Position numbers and translations under genes: made by a program. Of a DNA stretch of 64,000 nt, positions 47,288-55,583 are shown piece by piece (positions within the stretch are counted from its first letter, which is position 1; the number at the start of each line of letters is the position of its first letter). The notes beneath the pieces are model-generated. The model ran no database searches. It had not been told where the DNA came from and saw nothing but the letters and a program-made list of their open reading frames with translations. The DNA comes from Vibrio ezurae NBRC 102218 (GTDB lineage Bacteria; Pseudomonadota; Gammaproteobacteria; Enterobacterales; Vibrionaceae), in contig NZ_BATM01000005.1 in assembly GCF_000467185.1 (NCBI RefSeq), positions 62,001-126,000 on the forward strand, given 5' to 3'.

Positions 47288-49300
47288 TTAGTTATTGGTT
47301 ACTTTATTTTTCCACCTATTCCGTCTTCCTGGAATAGTCGATTTTACCGCTAATGGTTGAGAGATAACTGGGGCAATAAAATCACTTTCTTCTGCAAAGA
47401 AACGGCCTTGACCACCGTCTATTCCCAAATTCACTAATTGTTGCCATTCACGCTTTGTCTCTACACCCACAGCAATTACTTTGGTATCTGTATTTGCACA
47501 TGCCCCTATTAGGCTACGAATGTACAATTGGTTTTCTGAGCGTCTTTCTATATTGCGTACTAGGCTTCTATGCAATTTAAGATAATCAATGGTCGAATCT
47601 TTAATATAGTGCGAACTAATTATGGTACGCCCAGCTTGATTAACGATGACCTTACAGCCTAGAGCAGACAACATTTTAAGCACTCTGCGAATAGAATCTA
47701 AGTAAGTCACCATCGGCCCTTCCATAAATTCAAAGGCCAATCTTTGTCTTTGTTTAGGTGTTAATTGCAGTAGCTCATTCCTAAACCAATCAAAATGAGA
47801 ACGATACCTAAACGGTTGTGCATATAGATTAATAGAATAGCATGAATCAAGACTGTCTTGCTTTAAAAATTTAACTACGTTTATCAACACGTTCCGATCA
47901 AGTTGTCGCTCATATCCCACTTGTCGTATTGCAGGGCTAAACTTAGACGCTTTTAATGTTTCGCCCTTTTCATCACGTATTCGACTAAAGAGTTCGTGAT
48001 GAATAAATTCGACTTCTCCCCTGTCATCCAATAGATAACATGGCTGCTTAATTAGGGTTAATTTATTGGCATCTAATTGCTGATCAAAAAGGGTTCTCCA
48101 GCGCACACTGCCTCTTTCTGAGGACGGTATGCTGCGCTTTTTAAAGCGACTCCAATTATTAGAACCTTCTAATTGTGCACTTTTCAGTGCCGTTTCAACT
48201 TCGTTTAATATATCGCTCTTACGTTCGCCTTGTTTATAGACCGTCATGCCCGCGTGAATCCAATTATCAGGATCATGCTCTGGCAGAGGTTCTAACTTAC
48301 TGGCTTGCTTTAATATCTGTGACGCTAAGCTAGACACTTCAACTTGAGACTGGTTTGGAATAAGCACCGCAAACGTAGACTCAAAATAACGCGCAAAAAC
48401 CACATCTGGAAAACGATTAATACAATTGGTTAGGGCATCACCTAAAGCAATAATTAAACGATCTTTCTGTTGCTTGCTTTCTGGGCCTCGAATATCGGCC
48501 CAATCATTAACCTGAATGATAATAATACCACCCGCGGCATTACTTTCTGTGAGGGTTGACTCTAATTTATTATCAAAAGACAAACGGTTAGCTGCGCCTG
48601 TCAGTTGATCGAGGAAGGTTTGCGAACGAATAAACGTATCAAATCGGCTTCTTTCTTGTCGCGCATCTTGCAATTCTGCTATTAATTTATCGAGCGCTTC
48701 ACTTGCGGTATAAGGCCATTCGAGATGATCGCCCACTGCATATTGTTCAACCCGCCCCGCTAATATCATTCTGGCTCTTTCTTCTAATAGTTCAGAACCT
48801 TGCAACTGAACTTTTAACCAGCGCACCCCTTGCACCAAACAAAGGACGATTAAACCAAAAGCGAGAGTAATTGATGACAATGCCCCCACGGAGTAGTGGT
48901 AACCAATATAAGGCGGCAGTAATTTAATATTAACGGTATGCGAGGGATTGAGGGTGAGCGGCGTGGAAATAGAGATCAATCGCGTTTGATCATAGCGAGT
49001 CTCAGTGTCGTTATACTGAAAAATAACCGCATGTGGCGTAGTAACTTCTAGCTCAATAATATTACTGGCTTTAATAAGCTTGGGGATCCAACGGCGCAAC
49101 TCACTAGTGTTTACATGTTCGAGAAGTTGCTGATCGATAACTTTGGTCACGCTTTGCACTGAGTGCTTTGTGTATTCTTCGCCGAGTTGTTTAAGCGATA
49201 ATGCGCCTCCTACAAAGAGGATAAACACAGCGCCAATAACTATCATGGTCACAAATGCAACCAAACGAGTGCTAAGCTTGAGTGAAGGGGTTGCTCTCAT
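47288..49300 (-). CDS. csrD: CsrD/MshH, degenerate GGDEF-EAL regulatory membrane protein
   Basis: A 670-residue membrane protein: N-terminal helix (about 12-32), periplasmic segment, second helix near 140-158, HAMP-like linker, GGDEF-type domain (about 235-390) and EAL-type domain (about 420-650). Both catalytic signatures are lost: the GGDEF position reads Y-F-E-S-T-F and the EAL position E-L-F, so enzyme activity is unlikely. CsrD proteins direct RNase E decay of CsrB-type small RNAs; V. cholerae MshH belongs here. Co-orientation with mshI links it to pilus expression. Start is the ATG at 49300. Confidence 0.92.
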   Translation of the reverse strand: MRATPSLKLSTRLVAFVTMIVIGAVFILFVGGALSLKQLGEEYTKHSVQSVTKVIDQQLLEHVNTSELRRWIPKLIKASNIIELEVTTPHAVIFQYNDTETRYDQTRLISISTPLTLNPSHTVNIKLLPPYIGYHYSVGALSSITLAFGLIVLCLVQGVRWLKVQLQGSELLEERARMILAGRVEQYAVGDHLEWPYTASEALDKLIAELQDARQERSRFDTFIRSQTFLDQLTGAANRLSFDNKLESTLTESNAAGGIIIIQVNDWADIRGPESKQQKDRLIIALGDALTNCINRFPDVVFARYFESTFAVLIPNQSQVEVSSLASQILKQASKLEPLPEHDPDNWIHAGMTVYKQGERKSDILNEVETALKSAQLEGSNNWSRFKKRSIPSSERGSVRWRTLFDQQLDANKLTLIKQPCYLLDDRGEVEFIHHELFSRIRDEKGETLKASKFSPAIRQVGYERQLDRNVLINVVKFLKQDSLDSCYSINLYAQPFRYRSHFDWFRNELLQLTPKQRQRLAFEFMEGPMVTYLDSIRRVLKMLSALGCKVIVNQAGRTIISSHYIKDSTIDYLKLHRSLVRNIERRSENQLYIRSLIGACANTDTKVIAVGVETKREWQQLVNLGIDGGQGRFFAEESDFIAPVISQPLAVKSTIPGRRNRWKNKVTNN

Positions 49301-49482
49301 GAAGATTCAATCCTTGAATTTCATTGGTAATCTTAAGGATATACAGGTCCGAACCGAATGAAACCATTTTACAAAAAAAATAAGGCTCAGTTACCAAAAA
49401 TGATCTCTAAAAAGGCCATTTTGTTATTTGACGACTCATTATCTATTAATTTATTTTGCATAAAAATACGCAAAGTCCATCC

Positions 49483-49505
49483 CAGTATTACTTAAAGTAA
49501 TACTG
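49483..49505. promoter_or_regulatory. perfect dyad, candidate operator
   Basis: CAGTATTAC and GTAATACTG, 9-bp arms around a 5-bp AT centre. It lies about 178 bp upstream of csrD and 410 bp upstream of proX. Neither arm is followed by a T-run, so an operator is more likely than a terminator. Confidence 0.5.
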
Positions 49506-49847
49506 ATATTGGTAGAGCCTCAATAAACAGGTGCACTTTGCCTCTTTGCTCATCAATAATCAACCTTAAAGTAGTAGTGGGTATTTTGACGCGCGGCGTT
49601 CTATTCAACCCTCCTCGCATACGCACAATTATGGCTTACCTAGAATTTAGATGGTGTGGGTTTTTCCTACAAAAAATACGCTCACGGATGCTTTTTCTAC
49701 CTCATCAGCGAAATTTTAACTGTTCAAATATGCATATATACACCCATCAAAAATGAGTAGTTTTCGCCTTGCAAGCCTTGATTTGTATACATTTACGGCA
49801 AATTTACCAGTAACTCCCTTTCCTACATTCACTTTAGTTCTAAAGAG

Positions 49848-49876
49848 TTAGGGGTGTAATAGCCATGGGATATAAT
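49848..49876 (+). promoter_or_regulatory. candidate sigma-70 promoter for proXWV
   Basis: A perfect TATAAT at 49871-49876 with TTAGGG 17 bp upstream (49848-49853). It would give a leader of about 30 nt before the proX ATG. The weak -35 fits a regulated promoter, for instance by osmolarity. Confidence 0.5.
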
Positions 49877-49914
49877 GTACTCTTTAAAAGAGACCAAATC
49901 ATACAAAAGGACTT

Positions 49915-50907
49915 ATGATGAAATGGAAACTAGCCTCACTAGCAATAATTGCTAGTGTTTCAAGCCAAGCTCAAGCAGCAGAATGTGGCACAGTGACTAT
50001 CGCTGACATGAACTGGAATTCAGCGAGTGTTATTGCCAATATCGACCGATTTATCCTTGAACACGGTTATGGCTGTGATGCTGAACTGACCCCAGGCGAT
50101 ACTATGCCTACCGCCACTTCTATGGTCGAAAAAGGCCAACCTGATATTGCACCAGAACTTTGGACTAACTCAGTTAAAGACGCCATTGAAAAAGGCGTTG
50201 CAGAAGGGCGACTTGCTTATGCAGGTAAAGCGCTAGTTGACGGTGGTGAAGAAGGATTTTGGGTACCATCTTATTTAGTAAAACAGTATCCAGAGCTTGC
50301 GACCATTGAAGGGGTTAAAAAGCACGCTAAGCTATTTACCCACCCTGAAGATCCTGATGTAGCGGGTTTCTACGGTTGTCCTGCAGGTTGGGGGTGTCAG
50401 ATTTCTGGCGGAAACCTATTTAAAGCTTTAGAACTAGACAAAGCGGGCTTTGAATTAATTGACTCAGGCTCAAGTGCTGGTCTTTCAGGCTCTATCGCGA
50501 AAGCCTATGAGCGCAAAGAAGGTTGGTTTGGCTACTACTGGGCACCTACCGCTGTATTGGGTAAATACGAGATGGTAAAAGTTGATTTTGGTAGTGGTGT
50601 CAACGAACAAGAGTTTGTGGACTGTATTGCCGTTGAAGGCTGTGAAAGCAAAACAGTCTCTATGTACCCGCCCTCTCCAGTTAACACAGTTGTCGTTTCT
50701 AGCTTTGCCAGCAAAAACCCAGCGGCAATGGAATACCTAGCTAAACGCGGCTTTAAAAACAGCGATATGAACAAGCTGTTAGCATGGATGGAAGACGAAC
50801 AAGCCAGTTCAGAAGACACCATGTATCACTTCTTTGAGACTTCACCTGAAATCTGGAAACAGTGGGTCTCTCCAGAAATTGCTAAGAAAATCACTAGCAA
50901 CCTCTAA
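49915..50907 (+). CDS. proX: glycine betaine/proline ABC transporter substrate-binding protein ProX
   Basis: Periplasmic binding protein for an osmoprotectant importer, OpuAC-type fold, 330 residues. Signal peptide about 1-22 (cleavage near A-Q-A-A). Several Trp/Tyr residues of the kind that form the aromatic cage for quaternary amines are present (A-D-M-N-W-N, P-E-L-W-T-N, W-F-G-Y-Y-W). The ligand could be glycine betaine, proline betaine or choline; sequence alone does not decide. It is first in the operon and separated from proW by a hairpin. Start ATG at 49915 or the adjacent ATG at 49918. Confidence 0.9.
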   Translation: MMKWKLASLAIIASVSSQAQAAECGTVTIADMNWNSASVIANIDRFILEHGYGCDAELTPGDTMPTATSMVEKGQPDIAPELWTNSVKDAIEKGVAEGRLAYAGKALVDGGEEGFWVPSYLVKQYPELATIEGVKKHAKLFTHPEDPDVAGFYGCPAGWGCQISGGNLFKALELDKAGFELIDSGSSAGLSGSIAKAYERKEGWFGYYWAPTAVLGKYEMVKVDFGSGVNEQEFVDCIAVEGCESKTVSMYPPSPVNTVVVSSFASKNPAAMEYLAKRGFKNSDMNKLLAWMEDEQASSEDTMYHFFETSPEIWKQWVSPEIAKKITSNL

Positions 50908-50928
50908 TCTCTTCATAAGCCATAAAAT

Positions 50929-50955
50929 AAAGGGTAACTCAATCAGTTACCCTTT
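50929..50955 (+). promoter_or_regulatory. intercistronic hairpin between proX and proW
   Basis: A 10-bp perfect stem (50929-50938 with 50946-50955, 7-nt loop) lies 21 bp past the proX stop and 21 bp before the proW start. There is no T-run after it. Such structures commonly protect the upstream message and lower expression of the downstream genes, giving excess binding protein over permease. Confidence 0.6.
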
Positions 50956-50976
50956 CGACTATATAAAGGAATGTAT

Positions 50977-51876
50977 ATGTTCGATAGCAGTTGGTTGTCC
51001 AGTTTTCCCGAAATCGATCGCTCAACCATGCGCACTATCCGCAAAACATTAGACGGTGCGTATAAAGATTTTTCGAGAGAATATGGCGACTTCATCGAAT
51101 CCTTATTTGATCCCCTTCTTTCATTTTTGGTGTGGTTTGAAAAGCTATTGCTTGCCACGCCTTGGTTCATCGTACTGGCAGTCATCACCGCCCTTATCTA
51201 TCTTGCCAGTCGCTCATTAAAACTCACTATTGGCGGTGTGATTGCACTGCTCTTTATTGGCTATTTAGGGATGTGGGACGACACCATGCGCACCCTAAGT
51301 ATTATTACGGTTTGTACTGCGCTCGCCATTATTGTCGGTATCCCGATAGGCATAGCAATGGCACGCTCTAATCGAGTGCAAAGTGTTGTCACTCCCATTC
51401 TCGACATCATGCAAACCATGCCCGCTTTTGTGTATTTGATTCCGGTGGTCATGCTATTAGGTATTGGCAAAATTCCAGGGCTTATTGCAGTGGTCATTTA
51501 TGCGATTCCTCCAGTAATTCGCCTAACCAACCTTGGTATCCGCTTGGTTGATAAGGAAGTAATGGAAGCGGCTACCGCCTTTGGCGCAAGCCGCAGTCAG
51601 CGCCTATTTGGGGTGCAGTTGCCTCTAGCAATGCCGACTATCATGGCCGGTATCAACCAAACGGTAATGATGGCGCTATCTATGGTGGTGATTGCTTCTA
51701 TGATTGGCGTGAAAGGCTTAGGCCAGCCGGTATTAAGATCCATCACCAACCAATACTTCACTTTAGGCCTGCTCAATGGCTTGGCGATTGTAGTGTTAGC
51801 TATTCTTATTGACCGTTCAACTCAGGCATACGCCAAACGCACTCAAGCTCACCTAGGAGATTTAAGACATGACTAA
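50977..51876 (+). CDS. proW: glycine betaine/proline ABC transporter permease ProW
   Basis: Inner-membrane permease of about 299 residues. An N-terminal amphipathic region is followed by about six to seven helices and the ABC permease EAA loop E-A-A-T-A-F-G-A-S-R-S-Q near residue 205. An ATG at 50971 also opens the frame but sits directly on the AAGGA site; the ATG at 50977 has proper spacing. It overlaps proV by 8 bp. Confidence 0.94.
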   Translation: MFDSSWLSSFPEIDRSTMRTIRKTLDGAYKDFSREYGDFIESLFDPLLSFLVWFEKLLLATPWFIVLAVITALIYLASRSLKLTIGGVIALLFIGYLGMWDDTMRTLSIITVCTALAIIVGIPIGIAMARSNRVQSVVTPILDIMQTMPAFVYLIPVVMLLGIGKIPGLIAVVIYAIPPVIRLTNLGIRLVDKEVMEAATAFGASRSQRLFGVQLPLAMPTIMAGINQTVMMALSMVVIASMIGVKGLGQPVLRSITNQYFTLGLLNGLAIVVLAILIDRSTQAYAKRTQAHLGDLRHD

Positions 51877-53128
51877 ACCTCTAATTAAGATCTCCGGCCT
51901 GTATAAGATTTTTGGCCCTAAACCTGAGTCTGTTTTGCCTTTGGTCAAACAAGGCTTGAGTAAAGACGATGTGCTAGCCAAAACCGGTCACACTGTTGGG
52001 CTAAAAGACATCAACCTTGAAATTAATAATGGTGAGATTTTCGTCATCATGGGCTTGTCGGGTTCTGGGAAATCCACTTTGATTCGTCACTTCAACCGCC
52101 TAATAGACCCAACCGAAGGGCAAATTGATGTGGAAGGGACGGATGTTATGCAATATGGGCCTAAAGAACTGGAAGCATTTCGTCGTCATAAAATGTCGAT
52201 GGTATTCCAACGCTTTGGTTTATTGCCGCACCGCAAAGTCATCGACAATGTGGCTTATGGTTTAGAGATCCAAGGTATAGATAAAGCGCAGCGTTTAGAT
52301 AAAGCGTCAGAATGGATCGAGACGGTTGGGCTTAAGGGTTACGATGATCAATACCCTTCTCAACTCTCTGGCGGACAGCAGCAGCGAGTCGGTTTAGCGC
52401 GTGCCTTATGTACTGATGCTGAAATTCTATTAATGGATGAGGCTTTTTCTGCGCTTGATCCTCTCATTAGAAGTGAAATGCAAGATCAGCTGATTGAGTT
52501 GCAAGAGAAGCTACATAAAACCATTATTTTCATCACCCATGATCTGGATGAAGCGCTGCGCATCGGTGACAAAATTGCCATCTTGAAAGACGGCGAGCTG
52601 GTTCAGCAAGGGACTCCGGATGAGATTCTTCTCAACCCAGCAACCGCGTACGTAGAAGCGTTTGTAAAAGACGTCAACAGAGCCCGCGCACTGACGGTGG
52701 AAACTGTGATGCAAAAACCATCATTACGCATTACTCACTGCACCATAGAAGGTGCGCTAAAGCAGATGAGAAACTCTGTCCATGATTATGGCTACCATGT
52801 CACTGATGAGGGTTATCAAGGTTTAATTACCGAAGAAGCTCTGCAAGAAGCGGCCGATGATGATGCTATCGATAATATCGAACCTAGCTTGTATGAAGAT
52901 GTGCCGACCATCTCTTGTGAATCTGCCATTGAAGAAGTGCTCACTGAAGCGATTTCATCAGATTACTCATTACCGGTGATCAACGATGACGGCGAGCTAG
53001 AAGGTACTCTAGAAAGAGAAAAAGTCGCGGATATATTCTCTGACAAAGAAGCAAAAGAGAGCACCAAAGACGAGCAAGCTAAACAAGAATCGACTAAACA
53101 AGAGCCAACAAAAGAAGCCAGCGCTTAA
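51869..53128 (+). CDS. proV: glycine betaine/proline ABC transporter ATP-binding protein ProV
   Basis: ATPase of the osmoprotectant importer, 419 residues. Walker A G-L-S-G-S-G-K-S-T at 62-70, signature L-S-G-G-Q-Q-Q-R, Walker B I-L-L-M-D-E-A and H-loop T-H-D are present. A CBS pair follows (about 285-395), used by OpuA/ProV-type proteins to sense ionic strength. The last about 28 residues are a highly charged Lys/Glu/Thr/Ser tail with short repeated K-Q-E-S-T-K-like units, outside the family core. Confidence 0.95.
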   Translation: MTKPLIKISGLYKIFGPKPESVLPLVKQGLSKDDVLAKTGHTVGLKDINLEINNGEIFVIMGLSGSGKSTLIRHFNRLIDPTEGQIDVEGTDVMQYGPKELEAFRRHKMSMVFQRFGLLPHRKVIDNVAYGLEIQGIDKAQRLDKASEWIETVGLKGYDDQYPSQLSGGQQQRVGLARALCTDAEILLMDEAFSALDPLIRSEMQDQLIELQEKLHKTIIFITHDLDEALRIGDKIAILKDGELVQQGTPDEILLNPATAYVEAFVKDVNRARALTVETVMQKPSLRITHCTIEGALKQMRNSVHDYGYHVTDEGYQGLITEEALQEAADDDAIDNIEPSLYEDVPTISCESAIEEVLTEAISSDYSLPVINDDGELEGTLEREKVADIFSDKEAKESTKDEQAKQESTKQEPTKEASA

Positions 53129-53163
53129 TTCAGCACATAACGCTCTCTTTTATTCGCCTTAGT

Positions 53164-53219
53164 AAAGGTCTGATACTGCACTCATTGTTAACCACAATAG
53201 GTGTTTATATCAGGCCTTT
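53164..53219. terminator. candidate convergent terminator between proV and the lysR gene
   Basis: A 12-bp dyad with one wobble (53164-53175 with 53208-53219) encloses a second small stem ATTGT/ACAAT (53184-53188 with 53194-53198). The right arm contains the stop codon of the converging LysR gene, and on the plus strand it is followed by GCTTTTTCTTG. Plausible for 3' end formation of proXWV but not a textbook hairpin. Confidence 0.4.
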
Positions 53220-54139
53220 GCTTTTTCTTGCTCAGCAAAAGCCTCATACAAGAAATCTAAAAACAGACGAATTCGCTTTGGTTGATGTCTTTTATCCAGA
53301 TAGTACACCTTAAGGTCAGTACTACGCTCTGTGGTCGCCGAACTGAAATTTTTCACATAATCATCCAGCACTGTGCACAAGCGGCCTTGCTCCACATCGG
53401 TTTGAATATCTAGCAGTGACTTCATCGCAATCCCATGCCCACTTAAAGCCAGTTGCTTAATGATCTCTCCATCATCAGATAAGTACTTAGGATTAACGAT
53501 CACAGATTGCAGTTTGGTACCTTTTCGAAAATACCAAGTTTTAAGCTCCTGTTGAGAGCTCAACATCACCAAAGCGGCATGATCTTTTAGGTCACTTGGT
53601 GTCTTTGGCACACCTTGTTGTTTTAAGTATTGCGGTGAAGCGCACAACACCCTTGTACTTTCTCCTAGTCTTCGTCCGATGATATTGACGTCATCCAACT
53701 CACCATAGCGAATAACAATATCAACGCCACTTTCTGCCACGTTGTGGACATGATCATTCAAATAAAGGTGCGGAGTCACTTCGGGGTATTTGGCTGTAAA
53801 ATCGGCAATGATAGGTAAAATGAGCTGCTTACCTATATCTTTTGGGGCGATGATTTTTATTGGTCCCTGTGAAGAGCGAACCCCCTTGGTAATGAGGTTT
53901 TCTACTTCATAGACGCTGTCTAAAATATCCAAACATGAGCGATAGTACACCTCTCCAGAATCGGTCAATGAAATATGTCGAGTGGTGCGGTTGAGTAATT
54001 TCACCCCATAGCGATCTTCTAGTGCTTTCAAACGGGTAGTAATAGAAGCGGCCGACACCCCTAACTCACGCGCAGCCCCAGCCATGCTTTGTAATTTAAC
54101 GATGACCGCGAACATCTGCATATCAGAGAATTTACCCAT
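53210..54139 (-). CDS. LysR-family transcriptional regulator
   Basis: About 309 residues: N-terminal winged HTH (about 3-60, with the conserved A-A-R-E-L-G-V-S-A-A-S-I-T-T-R-L-K-A-L-E helix pair) and a periplasmic-binding-fold effector domain. It groups by eye with the CrgA-like LysR branch (S-G-E-V-Y-Y-R-S-C). GTG codons at 54145 and 54142 precede, but the ATG at 54139 with an AAGG site is preferred. Divergent from the MFS gene, with a 9-bp dyad between, so it most likely controls that exporter. Inducer unknown. Confidence 0.9.
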   Translation of the reverse strand: MGKFSDMQMFAVIVKLQSMAGAARELGVSAASITTRLKALEDRYGVKLLNRTTRHISLTDSGEVYYRSCLDILDSVYEVENLITKGVRSSQGPIKIIAPKDIGKQLILPIIADFTAKYPEVTPHLYLNDHVHNVAESGVDIVIRYGELDDVNIIGRRLGESTRVLCASPQYLKQQGVPKTPSDLKDHAALVMLSSQQELKTWYFRKGTKLQSVIVNPKYLSDDGEIIKQLALSGHGIAMKSLLDIQTDVEQGRLCTVLDDYVKNFSSATTERSTDLKVYYLDKRHQPKRIRLFLDFLYEAFAEQEKAKA

Positions 54140-54200
54140 CACCACCCTTCATTGTTTAGCCATTTTAAATAATGTATTCAGTTTTTGGTCAATTATCAAA

Positions 54201-54229
54201 CTGTGAATAATAATCCATAATATTCACAG
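54201..54229. promoter_or_regulatory. dyad between lysR and the MFS gene, candidate LysR operator
   Basis: CTGTGAATA and TATTCACAG, 9-bp perfect arms separated by 11 bp, centred 48 bp upstream of the MFS start and 76 bp upstream of the LysR start. The geometry and position in a divergent LysR/target gap are those of a LysR-type recognition site. Confidence 0.6.
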
Positions 54230-54262
54230 ATAATCCCATCAGCATAACTATCGGAGCTGAAT

Positions 54263-55465
54263 ATGAGCCAACAAAAAATGCCAATGCAGGTATGGATCTT
54301 AACACTGGCGGCTTTTGCCATAGGCACAGCCGAATTTGTCATTGCCGGCATATTGCCGCAAATAGCCACCTCGCTATCCATTACAGAAGGCCAAGCCGGC
54401 TACCTAATTAGTGCTTACGCATTAGCCATTGTTATTGGTGGCCCAATATTGACCATCTACCTTGCCAAGTTCAATAAAAAGAACGTTCTCATTGGCTTAA
54501 TGGGACTGTTTATCTTAGGCAATATCCTTTCAGCCCTTGCACCTAACTACACTTTACTATTAGTTAGTCGCGTTATTGCTGGCCTAGTTCAAGGTCCTTT
54601 CTATGGTATTGGCGCTGTTGTTGCCACTAATCTAGTGTCAGAAAAAATGGCAGGTCGAGCTGTAGGACAAATGTTTGCTGGCCTCACCTTGGCTAACGTA
54701 TTAGGCGTACCTGCTGGTACTTGGATCAGCTTAACATTCGGCTGGAGCAACACCTTCTTCACTGTAGCCGCATTTGGCGCTGTGGCACTTGTGTTTATCA
54801 TGCTTGCTATTCACTCATCAGGCCACAGTGAAGCTAAAAGCATCAAAACTCAGCTACTTGCCTTTAAAAACCCTATGCTACTGATCAGTTTAGCCATTAC
54901 CGCTTTTGCATGGTCAGGATTTATGACTCTGTATGGCTACATTGCCCCTATCGCAATGCATGTCACTGGCTTTGGACAAGACTCTGTTACCTGGATATTA
55001 GTGCTAGTTGGTGTCGGTTTAATTATTGGTAACACCTTAGGCGGCCGCTCTTCAGATAAAAGCTTAGCCAAAGCATCAATGTTTTGGGCTATTGCATTAA
55101 TTGCATCACTGCTACTGGTTGGCGTATTTACCGACAACAAAGTGCTGTTCGTTATCTCATTGTTTATCTTTGGTATCGCTTCATTTGCCAACGTACCTGC
55201 AATGCAATTACGAGTTATGAACCATGGCGGTGAAGGTCAAGAACTAGCGGCGACTGCCAACATCTCTGCTTTCAACTTGGCTAACGCATTTGGCGGATTC
55301 CTTGGTGGAATGGTGCTAGATGGACACCTTGGCGCAAGCATGATTCCATACACTGCTATCGTTGTACCTCTTATTGGATTGCTACTGATTGCCAAAGCCA
55401 ATAAAGCGGAAGCAAAAACATCATCATTAGAGACTGAGGATACTGCGGTAGTAACAGCGAGCTAA
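54263..55465 (+). CDS. MFS transporter, DHA1 family (AraJ/YdhP-like exporter)
   Basis: A 400-residue major facilitator with twelve hydrophobic helices. The start M-P-M-Q-V-W-I-L-T-L-A-A-F-A-I-G-T-A-E-F and motif C-like P-A-G-T-W-I are those of the AraJ/YdhP/PbuE branch of drug:proton antiporters. Substrate is not predictable; exporters of this branch handle arabinose, purines or drugs. Regulated most likely by the divergent LysR gene. A strong terminator follows. A 66-codon antisense frame inside it is a shadow. Confidence 0.9.
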   Translation: MSQQKMPMQVWILTLAAFAIGTAEFVIAGILPQIATSLSITEGQAGYLISAYALAIVIGGPILTIYLAKFNKKNVLIGLMGLFILGNILSALAPNYTLLLVSRVIAGLVQGPFYGIGAVVATNLVSEKMAGRAVGQMFAGLTLANVLGVPAGTWISLTFGWSNTFFTVAAFGAVALVFIMLAIHSSGHSEAKSIKTQLLAFKNPMLLISLAITAFAWSGFMTLYGYIAPIAMHVTGFGQDSVTWILVLVGVGLIIGNTLGGRSSDKSLAKASMFWAIALIASLLLVGVFTDNKVLFVISLFIFGIASFANVPAMQLRVMNHGGEGQELAATANISAFNLANAFGGFLGGMVLDGHLGASMIPYTAIVVPLIGLLLIAKANKAEAKTSSLETEDTAVVTAS

Positions 55466-55526
55466 CAGAGTGCCTTAACTTTATAAAACAAAGACATAAC
55501 GCTATAAAACATAGACATTTCCGATA

Positions 55527-55564
55527 AAAAGGCCCCTTAATAACCAGTTATTAAGGGGCCTTTT
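55527..55564. terminator. bidirectional terminator between the MFS gene and focA
   Basis: A 17-bp perfect stem (55527-55543 with 55548-55564, loop CCAG) with A-runs on one flank and T-runs on the other, serving both converging genes. Confidence 0.95.
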
Positions 55565-55583
55565 ATTTATTCGTAAACAGTGA

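Larger units (their letters stand above)
49301..49914. other. intergenic region between csrD and proX
   Basis: A 614-bp divergent control region. It must hold the csrD promoter (minus) and proX promoter (plus). It contains a perfect 9-bp dyad at 49483-49505 and a sigma-70-like box near proX. Small frames inside, such as 49538-49756, start at poor codons without ribosome sites and are not called. Confidence 0.5.

Noticed and set aside
49538-49756. 72-codon frame upstream of proX
   Set aside because: It starts at a poor codon without a ribosome site and its product has no coherent hydrophobic or globular pattern.
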